Source: Pseudomonas sp. P818
Lineage (GTDB): Bacteria; Pseudomonadota; Gammaproteobacteria; Pseudomonadales; Pseudomonadaceae
DNA: 64,000 nt
NCBI RefSeq assembly: GCF_000418555.1
Contig: NZ_ATKM01000005.1
Coordinates: 248,001 to 312,000, forward strand
Reading direction: 5' to 3'
A model generated the notes under the pieces. That model was not told the origin of the DNA and searched no databases. It saw nothing but the letters and a program-made list of their open reading frames with translations. Shown one piece after another: positions 9,961 to 18,887 of the stretch (positions are counted from its first letter, which is position 1; every line of letters starts with the position of its first letter). Made by a program: the position numbers and the translations under genes.

Positions 9961-10869
9961 ATGCCGCGTACGCTGATCCGCAAGGACCCGAGTAACTTCA
10001 AGACCCTGCCGCTGTTCGTCGAAGCCAGCCCGGATGGGCTGAGTTACCAGAGCCTGGGGCAGCCGCTGAATTTCCAGCAGATGCTCGAACGGCGCCGCCC
10101 GATCGAGGTGGCGGACAGCTCGCGTTTTTCCGTGGAGCTGGCCAATCTCGGTGTATCGGTGCGCCTGACCCTGCGCCTGCAGGGGCGTGATTACTGGTTG
10201 CTGGTGCGCCAGCGCCGTCCCGATCGTGGCGATACCGTGCTCAAGCTGATTTCCGGTTACGTGCCGGCGCACGAACTCAACCTGCCGCTGCTCACCGCCA
10301 TTCAGGAGGTGGCCGAGGAGTGCCTGCTGGAAAGCGCCGATGGCTGGCTGAGCGGGCGCTTCGCAGATACCTGGTTGCCCACGCCCTATCAGGGCGCGCT
10401 GCGTTATCGCGAGGCCAGCCATTTTCGCCTCAGTCCACTGTCCGGCGCGGCGCGCCCTGTGCAGTGCGGCAACCTCACCTTGCTGGAACGGCCGCGCGCC
10501 TACGTACACCTGCCGACCGCCTCGCTGCAGCTGGTCTACGACCTGAGTCTGGAGCTGCCGCGCGATGCCCGTCAGCTGAGCCTGTTCCACGTCGATGAGT
10601 GTCTGGAGGATGGCCGCCTGGTGGCGCGTCTGGAGCGTCGGCGACCGGATATATACCTGCTTGCGCTGCATCGGGGCGTGCCCAGCGGTGGTTTGTTCAC
10701 CTTGCGCAAGGGGGAGTTGCAGGCGGCCAGCACGCGCGGGGTTTGGCTGTCGGAGAGCTTCGCCGAGCAGGACGGCTGGCTGGTGCGTGACGAGCGGGTT
10801 CGCTGGAAGGACTGGCTGCAGCGTTATGGTGTGAAGACCCCGCAGCGGCGGGCATTGGCCAGCGCCTGA
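9961..10869 (+). CDS. conserved protein with degenerate Nudix-like core
   Basis: A 302-residue cytoplasmic protein with no signal peptide or membrane segment. I do not recognise a named function; similar pseudomonad proteins are labelled inconsistently in annotation. Residues about 100-125 (GYVPAHELNLP...QEVAEECLL) align with a Nudix box (Gx5E...REUxEExGU), but there are two extra residues and Arg is replaced by Gln, so any pyrophosphohydrolase activity is doubtful. AAGGAG lies 7 nt before ATG 9961, fixing the start. It ends 14 bp from the converging YtjB-like gene. The 145-bp gap before it holds no gene. Confidence 0.8.
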   Translation: MPRTLIRKDPSNFKTLPLFVEASPDGLSYQSLGQPLNFQQMLERRRPIEVADSSRFSVELANLGVSVRLTLRLQGRDYWLLVRQRRPDRGDTVLKLISGYVPAHELNLPLLTAIQEVAEECLLESADGWLSGRFADTWLPTPYQGALRYREASHFRLSPLSGAARPVQCGNLTLLERPRAYVHLPTASLQLVYDLSLELPRDARQLSLFHVDECLEDGRLVARLERRRPDIYLLALHRGVPSGGLFTLRKGELQAASTRGVWLSESFAEQDGWLVRDERVRWKDWLQRYGVKTPQRRALASA

Positions 10870-10882
10870 GTGAAGCCGGGCG

Positions 10883-12403
10883 TCAGTGCGCCCGGGTTTC
10901 GTGCATGCGCGTGAGCTGGCGTTCCAGCAGGGCCGGGTAAGGGTCGAGCAGGCGCTCCACGCAGCTGGCTCCTTCCGGGCTGGCGATCGGGCGGATGCGC
11001 GCACGCTGGCGAGCCAGAGCATCCTGCGCGACGCGTTGCTCGACCAGCAGCAGGTTGCGGCTGTGTTGCGACAAGGCCAGGGCGTCCAGGGCGCTGTCGC
11101 TGAGCAGCAGTTCGGCCTGGCCCAGGTCCTCCAGATCGCTGCCAAGAGTCAGACCCAGCTGCAGCTGCAGGGTGATGCCGCTGTCGGCGACCTCGATCTG
11201 CAAGGCATGACCCAGCGCTCGCATCAGCTCGCCGCAGCAGATCGCATGGGTGAGGTAGTCCTCGCCGCATTCGCGCTCGTGGAACAGCATCAGGCTGCTG
11301 CCATCCTTGAGGGTGTGCAGTTGCCCCTGATACAGCGCGGCGGCCTGTTCCAGGCAACCCCGATAACGATCCAGCAGATCCAGCAGGCGCGTACGCGGCA
11401 GGCGACGCAACTGCTCCTGGGCACCGAGTTGGATGGCCAGCACGGCGCTTGCCTGCGATGGGCGCGGCGCCTTGGCTACGGGCATCGCGACTTCGGGCTC
11501 ATCGCGCAGATCGGCGAAGGGATCGTCCGGCTCTATCGAATCGGGCCAGGGCTTGAGCGCCTCGTCGTCGCTATCCGGTTCATCAAAAGAATGGCCGGTG
11601 CGAGGCTGTTCTGGCTCGTCGTCGAAACGCTCGTCGTCTTCTTCCGGGAGATAGTCATCGACGTCGTCGAGCAGCGGCTCGTCATCCAGCTCCGGCTCGG
11701 GTTCCGGCTTTTCCGGCACCAGGCGTGCCTGCAGCTGGCGCGCCAGGTCGCCGATCTCGTCGTTACGTCCCGCGCCGGGAGCAGGATCGTCCGGGTCGCG
11801 CAGCCACAGGCGCATCTGCAGCAAGGGCGTGGAGATATGCCGGCCCAGGCGCATGCTCAGCGACAGGGTCAGGGCCAGCAGGATCAGGCTGAGAATGCCC
11901 ATGCTTTGCAGGCTGATGGTCATCGGCTGCTGGAACTGGCCCATGTCCAGGCTGATGCGCAATTGCCCGGCCATCACTTCCTGAAAGGTGATGGAGGTGG
12001 AGTACAGGCCTTCGGTTTCGCCCAGCACGCTGCGCGTAGGGCGCGAGCCCGCTTCGGCAAGGATGCGGTCATCCACGCTATAGATGGCTGCATGAGCTAC
12101 CAACGGGTTCTTCGCCAGGTTGCTCAGCAGTACGTTGAGGCTGAGGATGTCGTTGGACACCAGCAGCTCGGTGGCCGAGGCCGCTGTCTGGGTGATCAGT
12201 GCCTGGCCCAGCGCATCGGCCTGTTGCTGCATGGCCTGCTTGAACTGCATGCCCATGACCCAGGCATAGATGATCATCGCCAGGGCCACCAGCAACAGGC
12301 TGTGACTGGCGATGCGCAGCACCAGGGGCACCCGCCGCTGACGCAGCGCGTGGAAGATCATGATGAAGAAATTGTCGGGTTTGACGGGCGCGGGCCGGTT
12401 CAC
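10883..12403 (-). CDS. AhpA/YtjB-family inner membrane protein
   Basis: A protein of about 506 residues with a transmembrane helix near residues 27-45 (VLRIASHSLLLVALAMIIYAWVM), a periplasmic stretch, a second helix (MGILSLILLALTLSLSM), then a very acidic linker rich in Asp/Glu/Pro (about residues 225-315) and a C-terminal cytoplasmic domain. Divergence from serB matches E. coli smp/ytjB, whose function is unclear. The start is uncertain: GTG 12403 is chosen, but ATG 12472 or ATG 12361 are possible and none has a strong ribosome site. The acidic linker is longer than I expect from the E. coli protein. Confidence 0.75.
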   Translation of the reverse strand: MNRPAPVKPDNFFIMIFHALRQRRVPLVLRIASHSLLLVALAMIIYAWVMGMQFKQAMQQQADALGQALITQTAASATELLVSNDILSLNVLLSNLAKNPLVAHAAIYSVDDRILAEAGSRPTRSVLGETEGLYSTSITFQEVMAGQLRISLDMGQFQQPMTISLQSMGILSLILLALTLSLSMRLGRHISTPLLQMRLWLRDPDDPAPGAGRNDEIGDLARQLQARLVPEKPEPEPELDDEPLLDDVDDYLPEEDDERFDDEPEQPRTGHSFDEPDSDDEALKPWPDSIEPDDPFADLRDEPEVAMPVAKAPRPSQASAVLAIQLGAQEQLRRLPRTRLLDLLDRYRGCLEQAAALYQGQLHTLKDGSSLMLFHERECGEDYLTHAICCGELMRALGHALQIEVADSGITLQLQLGLTLGSDLEDLGQAELLLSDSALDALALSQHSRNLLLVEQRVAQDALARQRARIRPIASPEGASCVERLLDPYPALLERQLTRMHETRAH

Positions 12404-12499
12404 AGAGCTCGGCTCTTGTCGACTGAAGTTGCCGCGCAGTATAGCGAGCGGTCTGGAGCGGGCAAAGCGCATGGCTGCCCGGATCGAGGGGAAACTGGG

Positions 12500-12505
12500 T
12501 AGAAT
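12500..12505 (+). promoter_or_regulatory. candidate -10 box of serB
   Basis: TAGAAT followed by the GC-rich discriminator TGTGCGCC lies about 70 bp ahead of the serB start, in the divergent region shared with the YtjB-like gene. No good -35 hexamer is seen 17 nt upstream, so the call rests on the -10 alone. Confidence 0.35.
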
Positions 12506-12577
12506 GTGCGCCTTTTCGTCGGCCGGCGGCCAATTCGGCGCTGGCCTGCCTCAATCGTTTGCCTTGGAGGGTGCGTC

Positions 12578-13792
12578 TTGCGCGAAATCGTCCTGATCAA
12601 TATCACCGGCGAAGATCGCCCCGGACTCACCGCAGCCATCACCGGTGTGCTGGCTCAAGGCGGGGTGAACATCCTCGATATTGGTCAGGCGGTGATCCAC
12701 GACACCCTGTCGTTCGGCATTCTCATCGAAATTCCCGACAACGGTCGCTCCCAGGCCGTGCTCAAGGATCTGCTGTTCACCGCCTACGAGCTGGATCAGC
12801 AGGTGCGCTTCACCCCGGTTTCCGAAGACGACTACCGCCAGTGGGTGAGCGGCCAGGGCAAGGCCCGCCATATCGTCACCCTGCTGACGCGCAAGGTCAG
12901 CGCCGAACAGTTGCAGCGGGTCAGCGCCATCACCGCCAAGTACGGCCTGAATATCGATCATATCGACCGTCTTTCCGGGCGCATGCCGCTGGACATGCCC
13001 GCCGAGCAAGGCAAGGGCTGCATCGAGTTCTCCGTGCGTGGCGAACCGGCCGATCCAGTGGCGCTGCGTGCCGAGTTCTTGAGCGTGGCGCAGGAGCTCA
13101 ACGTCGACATCGCCTTTCAGCGCGACTCGGTGTTCCGCCGCAACCGCCGCCTGGCCGTGTTCGACATGGATTCGACGCTGATCGAGGCCGAAGTGATCGA
13201 CGAACTGGCCAAGGCCGCTGGCGTCGGCGAGCAGGTGGCCGAGATCACCGAACGGGCCATGCGCGGCGAGCTGGATTTCCGCGCCAGCTTCAAGGAGCGG
13301 CTGGGCCTGCTGCAGGGCTTGTCGGAGGATGTGCTCGAGGAGATAGGCGCCTCGCTGCGCCTGACCGAGGGGGCCGAGGTGCTGTTCGCCGAACTCAAGC
13401 GTCTGGGCTACAAGACCGCGATTCTCTCCGGTGGCTTCACCTACTTCGCCAAGCAGTTGCAGGCCAAGCTGGGTATCGACTACGTGTTCGCCAACGAGCT
13501 GCAGATCGAGAACGGCAAGGTCACCGGCGTGGCCGTCGAGCCCATCGTCGATGCACAGCGCAAGGCCGATCTGCTGCGCGAACTGGCGCACAAGGAAGGC
13601 TTGCAGCTGGAGCAGACCATCGCCGTCGGTGATGGTGCCAATGACCTGCCGATGCTCGGGCTGGCCGGTCTCGGTGTGGCATTCCGCGCCAAGCCGCTGG
13701 TCAAGCAATCGGCCAAACAGGCGATCTCTACCCTCGGTCTGGACGGAATTCTTTACCTGCTCGGCTTTCGCGATCGCGAGGGGCAGGAATAA
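12578..13792 (+). CDS. serB: phosphoserine phosphatase with N-terminal ACT domains
   Basis: A 404-residue HAD phosphatase catalysing the last step of serine synthesis (phosphoserine to serine). Two ACT-like domains occupy about residues 1-80 and 98-175; the HAD motif FDMDST has nucleophile Asp196 and Asp198, and the later motifs LSGGFTYF and VGDGANDLPML are intact. The start is a rare TTG (12578), chosen because GGAGGG sits 6 nt upstream and the protein then begins (M)REIVLINITGEDRPGLT; the ATG at 12506 lies upstream of that site and adds 24 unlikely residues. It converges on fimX across a shared terminator. Confidence 0.95.
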   Translation: MREIVLINITGEDRPGLTAAITGVLAQGGVNILDIGQAVIHDTLSFGILIEIPDNGRSQAVLKDLLFTAYELDQQVRFTPVSEDDYRQWVSGQGKARHIVTLLTRKVSAEQLQRVSAITAKYGLNIDHIDRLSGRMPLDMPAEQGKGCIEFSVRGEPADPVALRAEFLSVAQELNVDIAFQRDSVFRRNRRLAVFDMDSTLIEAEVIDELAKAAGVGEQVAEITERAMRGELDFRASFKERLGLLQGLSEDVLEEIGASLRLTEGAEVLFAELKRLGYKTAILSGGFTYFAKQLQAKLGIDYVFANELQIENGKVTGVAVEPIVDAQRKADLLRELAHKEGLQLEQTIAVGDGANDLPMLGLAGLGVAFRAKPLVKQSAKQAISTLGLDGILYLLGFRDREGQE

Positions 13793-13818
13793 GCGCCGAG
13801 GTTCTGTCGGATACGAAA

Positions 13819-13840
13819 AAGCCGCCTGGACAGGCGGCTT
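13819..13840. terminator. bidirectional terminator between serB and fimX
   Basis: AAGCCGCCTG (13819-13828) and CAGGCGGCTT (13831-13840) form a perfect 10-bp stem, with A-rich sequence on the left and T-rich sequence on the right. It lies between the two converging stop codons, so it can serve both transcripts. Confidence 0.85.
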
Positions 13841-13855
13841 CTTCATTGGCGGGAT

Positions 13856-15925
13856 TTATTCGTCGCCGGCCGAGAAGTCGTAGTCCATCGACTGGCTCGG
13901 GCCCTGCAGGTAGTAACCCTGGATGAAGTTGACCCCGGCCTGCCACAGCGTGGCCAGCACGCTGGCGCTTTCGACGAAGGGCACGATGGTCAGCTTGGCT
14001 TGGGCATGCAGGCTGCTGAGCAGGGTTTTCAGGGCTTCCTGGTTGTCTGCATTGCTCAGGTCCTGGGTGAAGGAACCGTCGACTTTGACGAAGTCCACCT
14101 GCAGGTGCTTGAGCGTGTTGAATGGGTTCAGCGCACAACCGAACTGGCTCAGGGCAACCTTGCAGTGCAGTTCTGCCAGGCCCTGGGTCAGCACCTTGGT
14201 CTGTTTCAGGTAGGTGACGGCATCCGGTTCGCTGAACTGGAACACCAATGCGTCCGACGGCAGGCGGGCGGCCTTTAGCGCCACGCTGAGCCAGGGCAGC
14301 AGGGTCTGATCCTGCAGGCTGGCGCTGGACAGGTGCACGAACAGGCGGGTGTTGTGACCTTTGGAGCGGTGGTCGGCCAACAGCTTGATCGAGTTGAGGA
14401 TCACCCAGCGGTCGATCTTCTCGCCAAGGCCGGCATCCTTGGCCGCAGCAAGGAACTGTGCAGGCGGTACTTCTTCACCCTGCGGGCTGAGCAGGCGCAG
14501 CAGCACCTCGTAATGCTCGTGAGCATCGCCGCGCAGGCTGATGATCGGCTGGAACAGCAGGCGGAAGCTGTTGTTCTCCAGCGCCTGTTGCACCATCGCC
14601 ACCAGGTTGCCGCGGTTGGCGGCAGCAGCCAGTTCATCGGCTGGGTTGAACAGCTTGATGGCATTGCCTTCGCTGAGCTCGTCAGCGCAGCGGTGCGCAC
14701 GGTCGATGACTTCCTGCGCCTTGGCGGTTTTCTCGCTGAGGCCGGCGACGCCGATCGACAGGGTGGTCTGCACGGTGCGGCCGCTGACATCGAACAGGTG
14801 GCCTTCGACCTTCTTCAGCAGCGCCGCCAGGCTGGCCTGGCACTGCTCGGGCGTCTGGCCCGGCAGCAGGGCAGCGAATACGTCGTCACTGAAGCGGGCC
14901 AACTGGGCATCCGCAGGAAAATGTGCGCGCAGCAGGCCGGCCAGGTCGGTCAGCAGCAGGTCGACGTCGGCCAGGCCGATCTCGCCCTGCAGGCTGGCGT
15001 AGCGGTCGACGCGGATATACGCCAGGGTCGAAGGCTGGCCGGTGCTGATGGCGCGCTCGGCGGCGCTGTCCATCAGTTCGAGGAAATGGTTGCGGTTGAA
15101 CAGGCCGGTGACCAGGTCCTGGCTGCTGATCTCGCGAAGCTTCTCTTCCAACTCGGCGTTGGAGGTTTCCGCGCGGATAACCACCTGAATGCACGGCTCG
15201 CCATCGTAGGTGGCGGGAGAGAAGCTCATTTGCGCGGCGAAGCTGCTGCCGTCGGCGCGTACACCCTGGCAGTTGAGCTCGGCGTGGCCTTCGGCGCTCT
15301 GGTAGTTCTTCAGGAAGTCCTTGAACGCCCCGTGATCGGCACTGGCGATCAGGTCGATCATCGGCATGCCTTCGAGCTCTTCGCCATCCTCGTAGCGGAA
15401 CAGTTCCAGGTAGGCACGGTTGGCATAGATATGCATGCCGTCGTGGACGTAGGTGATGGCGTCGACCGAGCTTTCCAGCAGCAGCTGGCAGCGCTTTTCC
15501 GTTTCTCGCAGCGCTACTTCCGCGGCGCGGCGGGCGCGGCGCTCTTCGAGGTTGGCCAGTTCACGCTTGGCCACCAGCACCAGGCGCTCGTCCTCACCTT
15601 GCGGCAGGGCGTCCTGAGCACCGAACAGCAGGGCTTCGGTGATGATCTCGGAGTCGTTGTCTTCGACCAGCTGGATGACCGGAATGTCCTTGGCCTGGCG
15701 GCGGATGGCGCTAATCGCTTCGCTGGGATCGAGATGCTCGCTGCTCGGTGCGCAGATCAGCAGATCCCAGGTCTGTTGCAGGGTTTCAGCCAGATCCTCG
15801 CTGGAGGTCAGGCGATGAACGCGAGTGGCGTGCCCGGCGTTGCGGAACAGACTGACCAGGCGCTCGGCTTCGTTCTGCGAGTCTTCGAGAATCAGCAGGC
15901 GGATGGTTTTTTTTTCGATGGCCAT
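13856..15925 (-). CDS. fimX: FimX, c-di-GMP-binding GGDEF/EAL protein for type IV pili
   Basis: A 689-residue protein with the FimX architecture: an N-terminal degenerate receiver (KKTIRLLILEDSQNEAERL), a PAS domain (about residues 145-255), a degenerate GGDEF domain (FSDDVF at about 343-348 replaces the active GGDEF) and a degenerate EAL domain with EVL in place of EAL (YEVLLRL near residue 472). Both enzymatic sites are therefore broken, as in P. aeruginosa FimX, which binds c-di-GMP and promotes pilus assembly and twitching. ATG 15925 (MAIEKKTIRLL) matches my memory of the P. aeruginosa start, although the ribosome site is weak. The next gene upstream on the same strand is the PilZ-like protein. 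Confidence 0.95.
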   Translation of the reverse strand: MAIEKKTIRLLILEDSQNEAERLVSLFRNAGHATRVHRLTSSEDLAETLQQTWDLLICAPSSEHLDPSEAISAIRRQAKDIPVIQLVEDNDSEIITEALLFGAQDALPQGEDERLVLVAKRELANLEERRARRAAEVALRETEKRCQLLLESSVDAITYVHDGMHIYANRAYLELFRYEDGEELEGMPMIDLIASADHGAFKDFLKNYQSAEGHAELNCQGVRADGSSFAAQMSFSPATYDGEPCIQVVIRAETSNAELEEKLREISSQDLVTGLFNRNHFLELMDSAAERAISTGQPSTLAYIRVDRYASLQGEIGLADVDLLLTDLAGLLRAHFPADAQLARFSDDVFAALLPGQTPEQCQASLAALLKKVEGHLFDVSGRTVQTTLSIGVAGLSEKTAKAQEVIDRAHRCADELSEGNAIKLFNPADELAAAANRGNLVAMVQQALENNSFRLLFQPIISLRGDAHEHYEVLLRLLSPQGEEVPPAQFLAAAKDAGLGEKIDRWVILNSIKLLADHRSKGHNTRLFVHLSSASLQDQTLLPWLSVALKAARLPSDALVFQFSEPDAVTYLKQTKVLTQGLAELHCKVALSQFGCALNPFNTLKHLQVDFVKVDGSFTQDLSNADNQEALKTLLSSLHAQAKLTIVPFVESASVLATLWQAGVNFIQGYYLQGPSQSMDYDFSAGDE

Positions 15926-15987
15926 AGGGGGGTCATTACCGCGCCGAATGGGCGCGAAAAGGCGACAAATGGTGAATTCGTCGGAGC

Positions 15988-17790
15988 CTACAGCGACTTC
16001 CAGAGCGAGTCAAAATCTTCCTCCCCGGCAGGCTTCTCGCTTTGCGAGGCTGTGACCGGTGTCCCGACCGGGGCTTCTTCGACACCCACGCGGTGATACT
16101 CGAACTGGCTGAAGCTGCCGGTGCTGACCTGCTTGCGGGTGAGCACTGCGCGATGCTCTTCGCCGTGGTCGTTGATCAGCACCTTGCTGCCCTCCTGGAA
16201 CGGCAGACGCGGCGTGATCAGGCTGGCAGGGCGGGAGATGGCGCTGATCTCCGGCAGCATCAGGGCACGCAGGTATTGGCTGTTCTGCTCGCCCTTGCGC
16301 AGCAGTTGCAGGCCGCAGGGGCGCGCATGTGGTGCGATCAGTTCGATACCCATTTGCGTGCCGCCGCCGCGGACCTGACGAATCCAGCGCACGATGGCCA
16401 CACTCCAACCCTGGCTGGGGCTGTCCTGCACGCCCAGCAGCTCGCCGGCCTGCAGTTGGCTGGGCACTTCCTTAGGCCAGGACAGGCAATAACCGCCGGG
16501 GCTGTGGTTGACGATGGCCAGAGGAAAGGTCGGATAATTTTCACCATTGCTCTCAGGCTGAGCCTGTTCGCCGGGGTTGACCTTGGTGTATTGAATTTCT
16601 TCGAAGTGAATTTCGTCTGCGGCGCTGCGCTGGGCATCGAAGGCATTCGACCAGACATCGGGCTCGCCGGTGGCCGGCTTGAATACGGCAGCGCCGATTT
16701 CCACAGGGCGCTTGAGTACTTCGCCGAACGAGCGCCGGCCGGAGAGGAAGAAATGCAGCGCGGTCATGCCGATGCACAGGGTCAGGTTGCCGTGGCCTGG
16801 TGTGCGCTGGAAGGTGCGCTCGGCGATGTCACCCCAGGCCGCCGCAACGTGCTGCAGCAGGTCGAGGCTGATTCCCTCGGGAATCATCAGGCGCGACTTG
16901 CTGCGCTCTTCTTCCGCCAGCTCCAGGTATTCCTTGATGGCATCGACCAGCGGCTGCGTATCGATGCCCAGCAGGTTGTGCAGTTCGCTGCTCTGATACA
17001 GCGACTTGTAGCGCGGCGGGCCGTCGATCTGTGGTGCCAGCACGAACAGGCTGTTCGGGGCATCGCCTGATTGCAATTTGACCAGTGCGCTCCAGGGCTC
17101 CAGTGCTTCGGCCAGGCGGGCGATGCCGTTCTGCCGCATCTGGTTGGTCCGGGCACAGCCCAGCAGCAGTGCAGTGATGTAGCTCTGTTCGGTACTCAGG
17201 CCCTGAGTGTGGCGGGCCAGCGGATCCCGAATGACCTGGCGCTGTAGGCGCTGCTCGCAGGCGATCTGGTAAAGCTGGTGCAGTTCCAGCCAGAGTCCTT
17301 CGGGGACCGGGCAGTAAAGCTGGCTGGCGCGAATCAGCGGGCTGCACAGGCTGTGGCTGGCGCGCTGCAGGGAAACGGCGAGGAGCTGATCGCGGTCCTT
17401 GCCGCTGCGTGCGATGACGCGGGAAATGATCAGCTTGTAGCCGACCGCCAGATGGTTCTGCAGGGCCTGGCAGAGGTTGGCGACCTTGCGTGGGCGCTCA
17501 TCGAGCACGATGGCCTGGTTGAGAAAGTGACGTTCCAGGTGCTGGCAGACGAAGCTGACTTCCGGGCGCAGCAGCTCCAGCAGTTGCAGGCGGTTTTCCG
17601 AGGGAGTGAGGAATTGGTTGAGTTCCACCAGGCTCTGATACAGCTGGCGCGCGGTTTCACCGATGTTCGCCTTGGGCAGGCCTGCAATCCAGCGTTTGAG
17701 ATCACGGGGGCTGCCGTCGCAGAAACTGACGCTCTGCTTGCTCGGTGTGGGGACGCGTAACAGCTGTAGGTGGGTACTCTGTCTATCCAT
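15988..17790 (-). CDS. PilZ-like protein encoded upstream of fimX
   Basis: A 600-residue soluble protein. The first 400 residues are helical, with no named domain that I recognise. In the last third, IVNHSPGGYCLSWP carries the NxSxxG half of the PilZ c-di-GMP motif and RWIRQVRGGGTQMGIELI resembles the following PilZ strand, but I do not see the usual RxxxR half, so the site may be degenerate. Its position 62 bp upstream of fimX on the same strand suggests joint action in c-di-GMP control of type IV pili. It may correspond to a known pseudomonad pilus effector (FimW comes to mind), which I could not verify. ATG 17790 is preferred over ATG 17859. Confidence 0.8.
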   Translation of the reverse strand: MDRQSTHLQLLRVPTPSKQSVSFCDGSPRDLKRWIAGLPKANIGETARQLYQSLVELNQFLTPSENRLQLLELLRPEVSFVCQHLERHFLNQAIVLDERPRKVANLCQALQNHLAVGYKLIISRVIARSGKDRDQLLAVSLQRASHSLCSPLIRASQLYCPVPEGLWLELHQLYQIACEQRLQRQVIRDPLARHTQGLSTEQSYITALLLGCARTNQMRQNGIARLAEALEPWSALVKLQSGDAPNSLFVLAPQIDGPPRYKSLYQSSELHNLLGIDTQPLVDAIKEYLELAEEERSKSRLMIPEGISLDLLQHVAAAWGDIAERTFQRTPGHGNLTLCIGMTALHFFLSGRRSFGEVLKRPVEIGAAVFKPATGEPDVWSNAFDAQRSAADEIHFEEIQYTKVNPGEQAQPESNGENYPTFPLAIVNHSPGGYCLSWPKEVPSQLQAGELLGVQDSPSQGWSVAIVRWIRQVRGGGTQMGIELIAPHARPCGLQLLRKGEQNSQYLRALMLPEISAISRPASLITPRLPFQEGSKVLINDHGEEHRAVLTRKQVSTGSFSQFEYHRVGVEEAPVGTPVTASQSEKPAGEEDFDSLWKSL

Positions 17791-17918
17791 CGAACTCGGA
17801 TACTCCGGCCGCCTGATGACAAGCGGCTCTAGTAATAGTCTTTCGAACTCTAGCAGCATCTGACTGCGCTGGCAGCCCGTCCGCTTGGATGGCGCGGCCT
17901 GGCAGAGTACGAATATAT

Positions 17919-17930
17919 GACCGAATGGTC
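17919..17930. promoter_or_regulatory. small palindrome upstream of the PilZ-like gene
   Basis: GACCGAATGGTC is a 4-bp-arm dyad in the 167-bp region between the PilZ-like start and the end of psd, next to an AT-rich stretch (ATATAT at 17913-17918). It could be an operator half, but short dyads occur by chance. Confidence 0.25.
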
Positions 17931-17957
17931 GAGGTGCAGGTTCCTGTTCTCAGTGGC

Positions 17958-18818
17958 TCAAGCCTGAGCGTTGCCCAGCAACTGGCCCATGCGCACCGCA
18001 CTGCCGGCGCCCAGTTCTTCGGCCCATTGCACCTGGTTTGGGCCGAACAGGACGATGGCCGTGGAGCCCAGTTTGAAGCGACCCATTTCCGCCCCCTTGG
18101 CTAGCTCGATCGGGCCGCGTGCTTGCGTGTCGTAGCGCGTGCTCTTCAGCTCGCGCTTGGGTGGCGTGACCAGGCCGGCCCATACCGTCTCGATGCTGGC
18201 GACGATCATCGCGCCCACCAGCACCACCGCCATCGGCCCGCGCTCGGTATCGAACAGGCAGACCACGCGCTCGTTGCGGGCGAACAGTTCCGGCACGTTT
18301 TCCGCCGTGGTCTGGTTGACCGAGAACAGGCGGCCCGGCACGTAGACCATCTCCTTCAGCGTGCCGCCCAGCGGCATATGGACGCGGTGATAGTCCTTCG
18401 GCGAAAGGTACACGGTGGCGAACTGGCCGCCCATGAAGGGTGCTGCGCGCTCGGCATCGCCGCCGAGCAGTTCGACGGCGCTGAAGCTGTGGCCCTTGGC
18501 CTGGAAGATGCGGCCGTGCTCGATGGCGCCGAGCTGGCTGATCGCACCGTCGGCCGGGCTGAGGATGGCGCCGGGGGTTTCGTCCAGCGGACGCGCGCCT
18601 GCCTTCAGCGCGCGGGTGAAGAAAGCGTTGAAGTGCTCGAAGGAACGCAGGTCTTCGTTCTGCGCCTCGCTCATGTTGACCTGGTACTGCTTGGCGAACC
18701 AGGAGATCAGCGGATTCTTCAGCCAGCCGATGCGGCATTCGGCCACGCAGCCGATCAGACGCGACAGCAGGTGATGAGGCAGCAGGTACTGGCTGAGAAT
18801 GAAGAGACGTTGTTTCAT
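17958..18818 (-). CDS. psd: phosphatidylserine decarboxylase proenzyme
   Basis: A 286-residue proenzyme that makes phosphatidylethanolamine from phosphatidylserine at the inner membrane. The self-cleavage motif LGST is at residues 250-253; Ser252 becomes the pyruvoyl group. The catalytic Asp90 (SPADG) and His147 (YHRVHMP) complete the triad seen in the E. coli enzyme. ATG 18818 ([10 protein letters not shown]) is preceded by AAGGAAA at good spacing, so the ATG 10 codons upstream is not needed. It lies downstream of rhdA on the same strand with a 69-bp gap. Confidence 0.96.
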   Translation of the reverse strand: MKQRLFILSQYLLPHHLLSRLIGCVAECRIGWLKNPLISWFAKQYQVNMSEAQNEDLRSFEHFNAFFTRALKAGARPLDETPGAILSPADGAISQLGAIEHGRIFQAKGHSFSAVELLGGDAERAAPFMGGQFATVYLSPKDYHRVHMPLGGTLKEMVYVPGRLFSVNQTTAENVPELFARNERVVCLFDTERGPMAVVLVGAMIVASIETVWAGLVTPPKRELKSTRYDTQARGPIELAKGAEMGRFKLGSTAIVLFGPNQVQWAEELGAGSAVRMGQLLGNAQA

Positions 18819-18887
18819 CGTGTTTCCTTGAAGGTTCTTGACCGGCACAGGCTTGGCCAGGCCGGGGATATCTGATTGTCGATGCGG

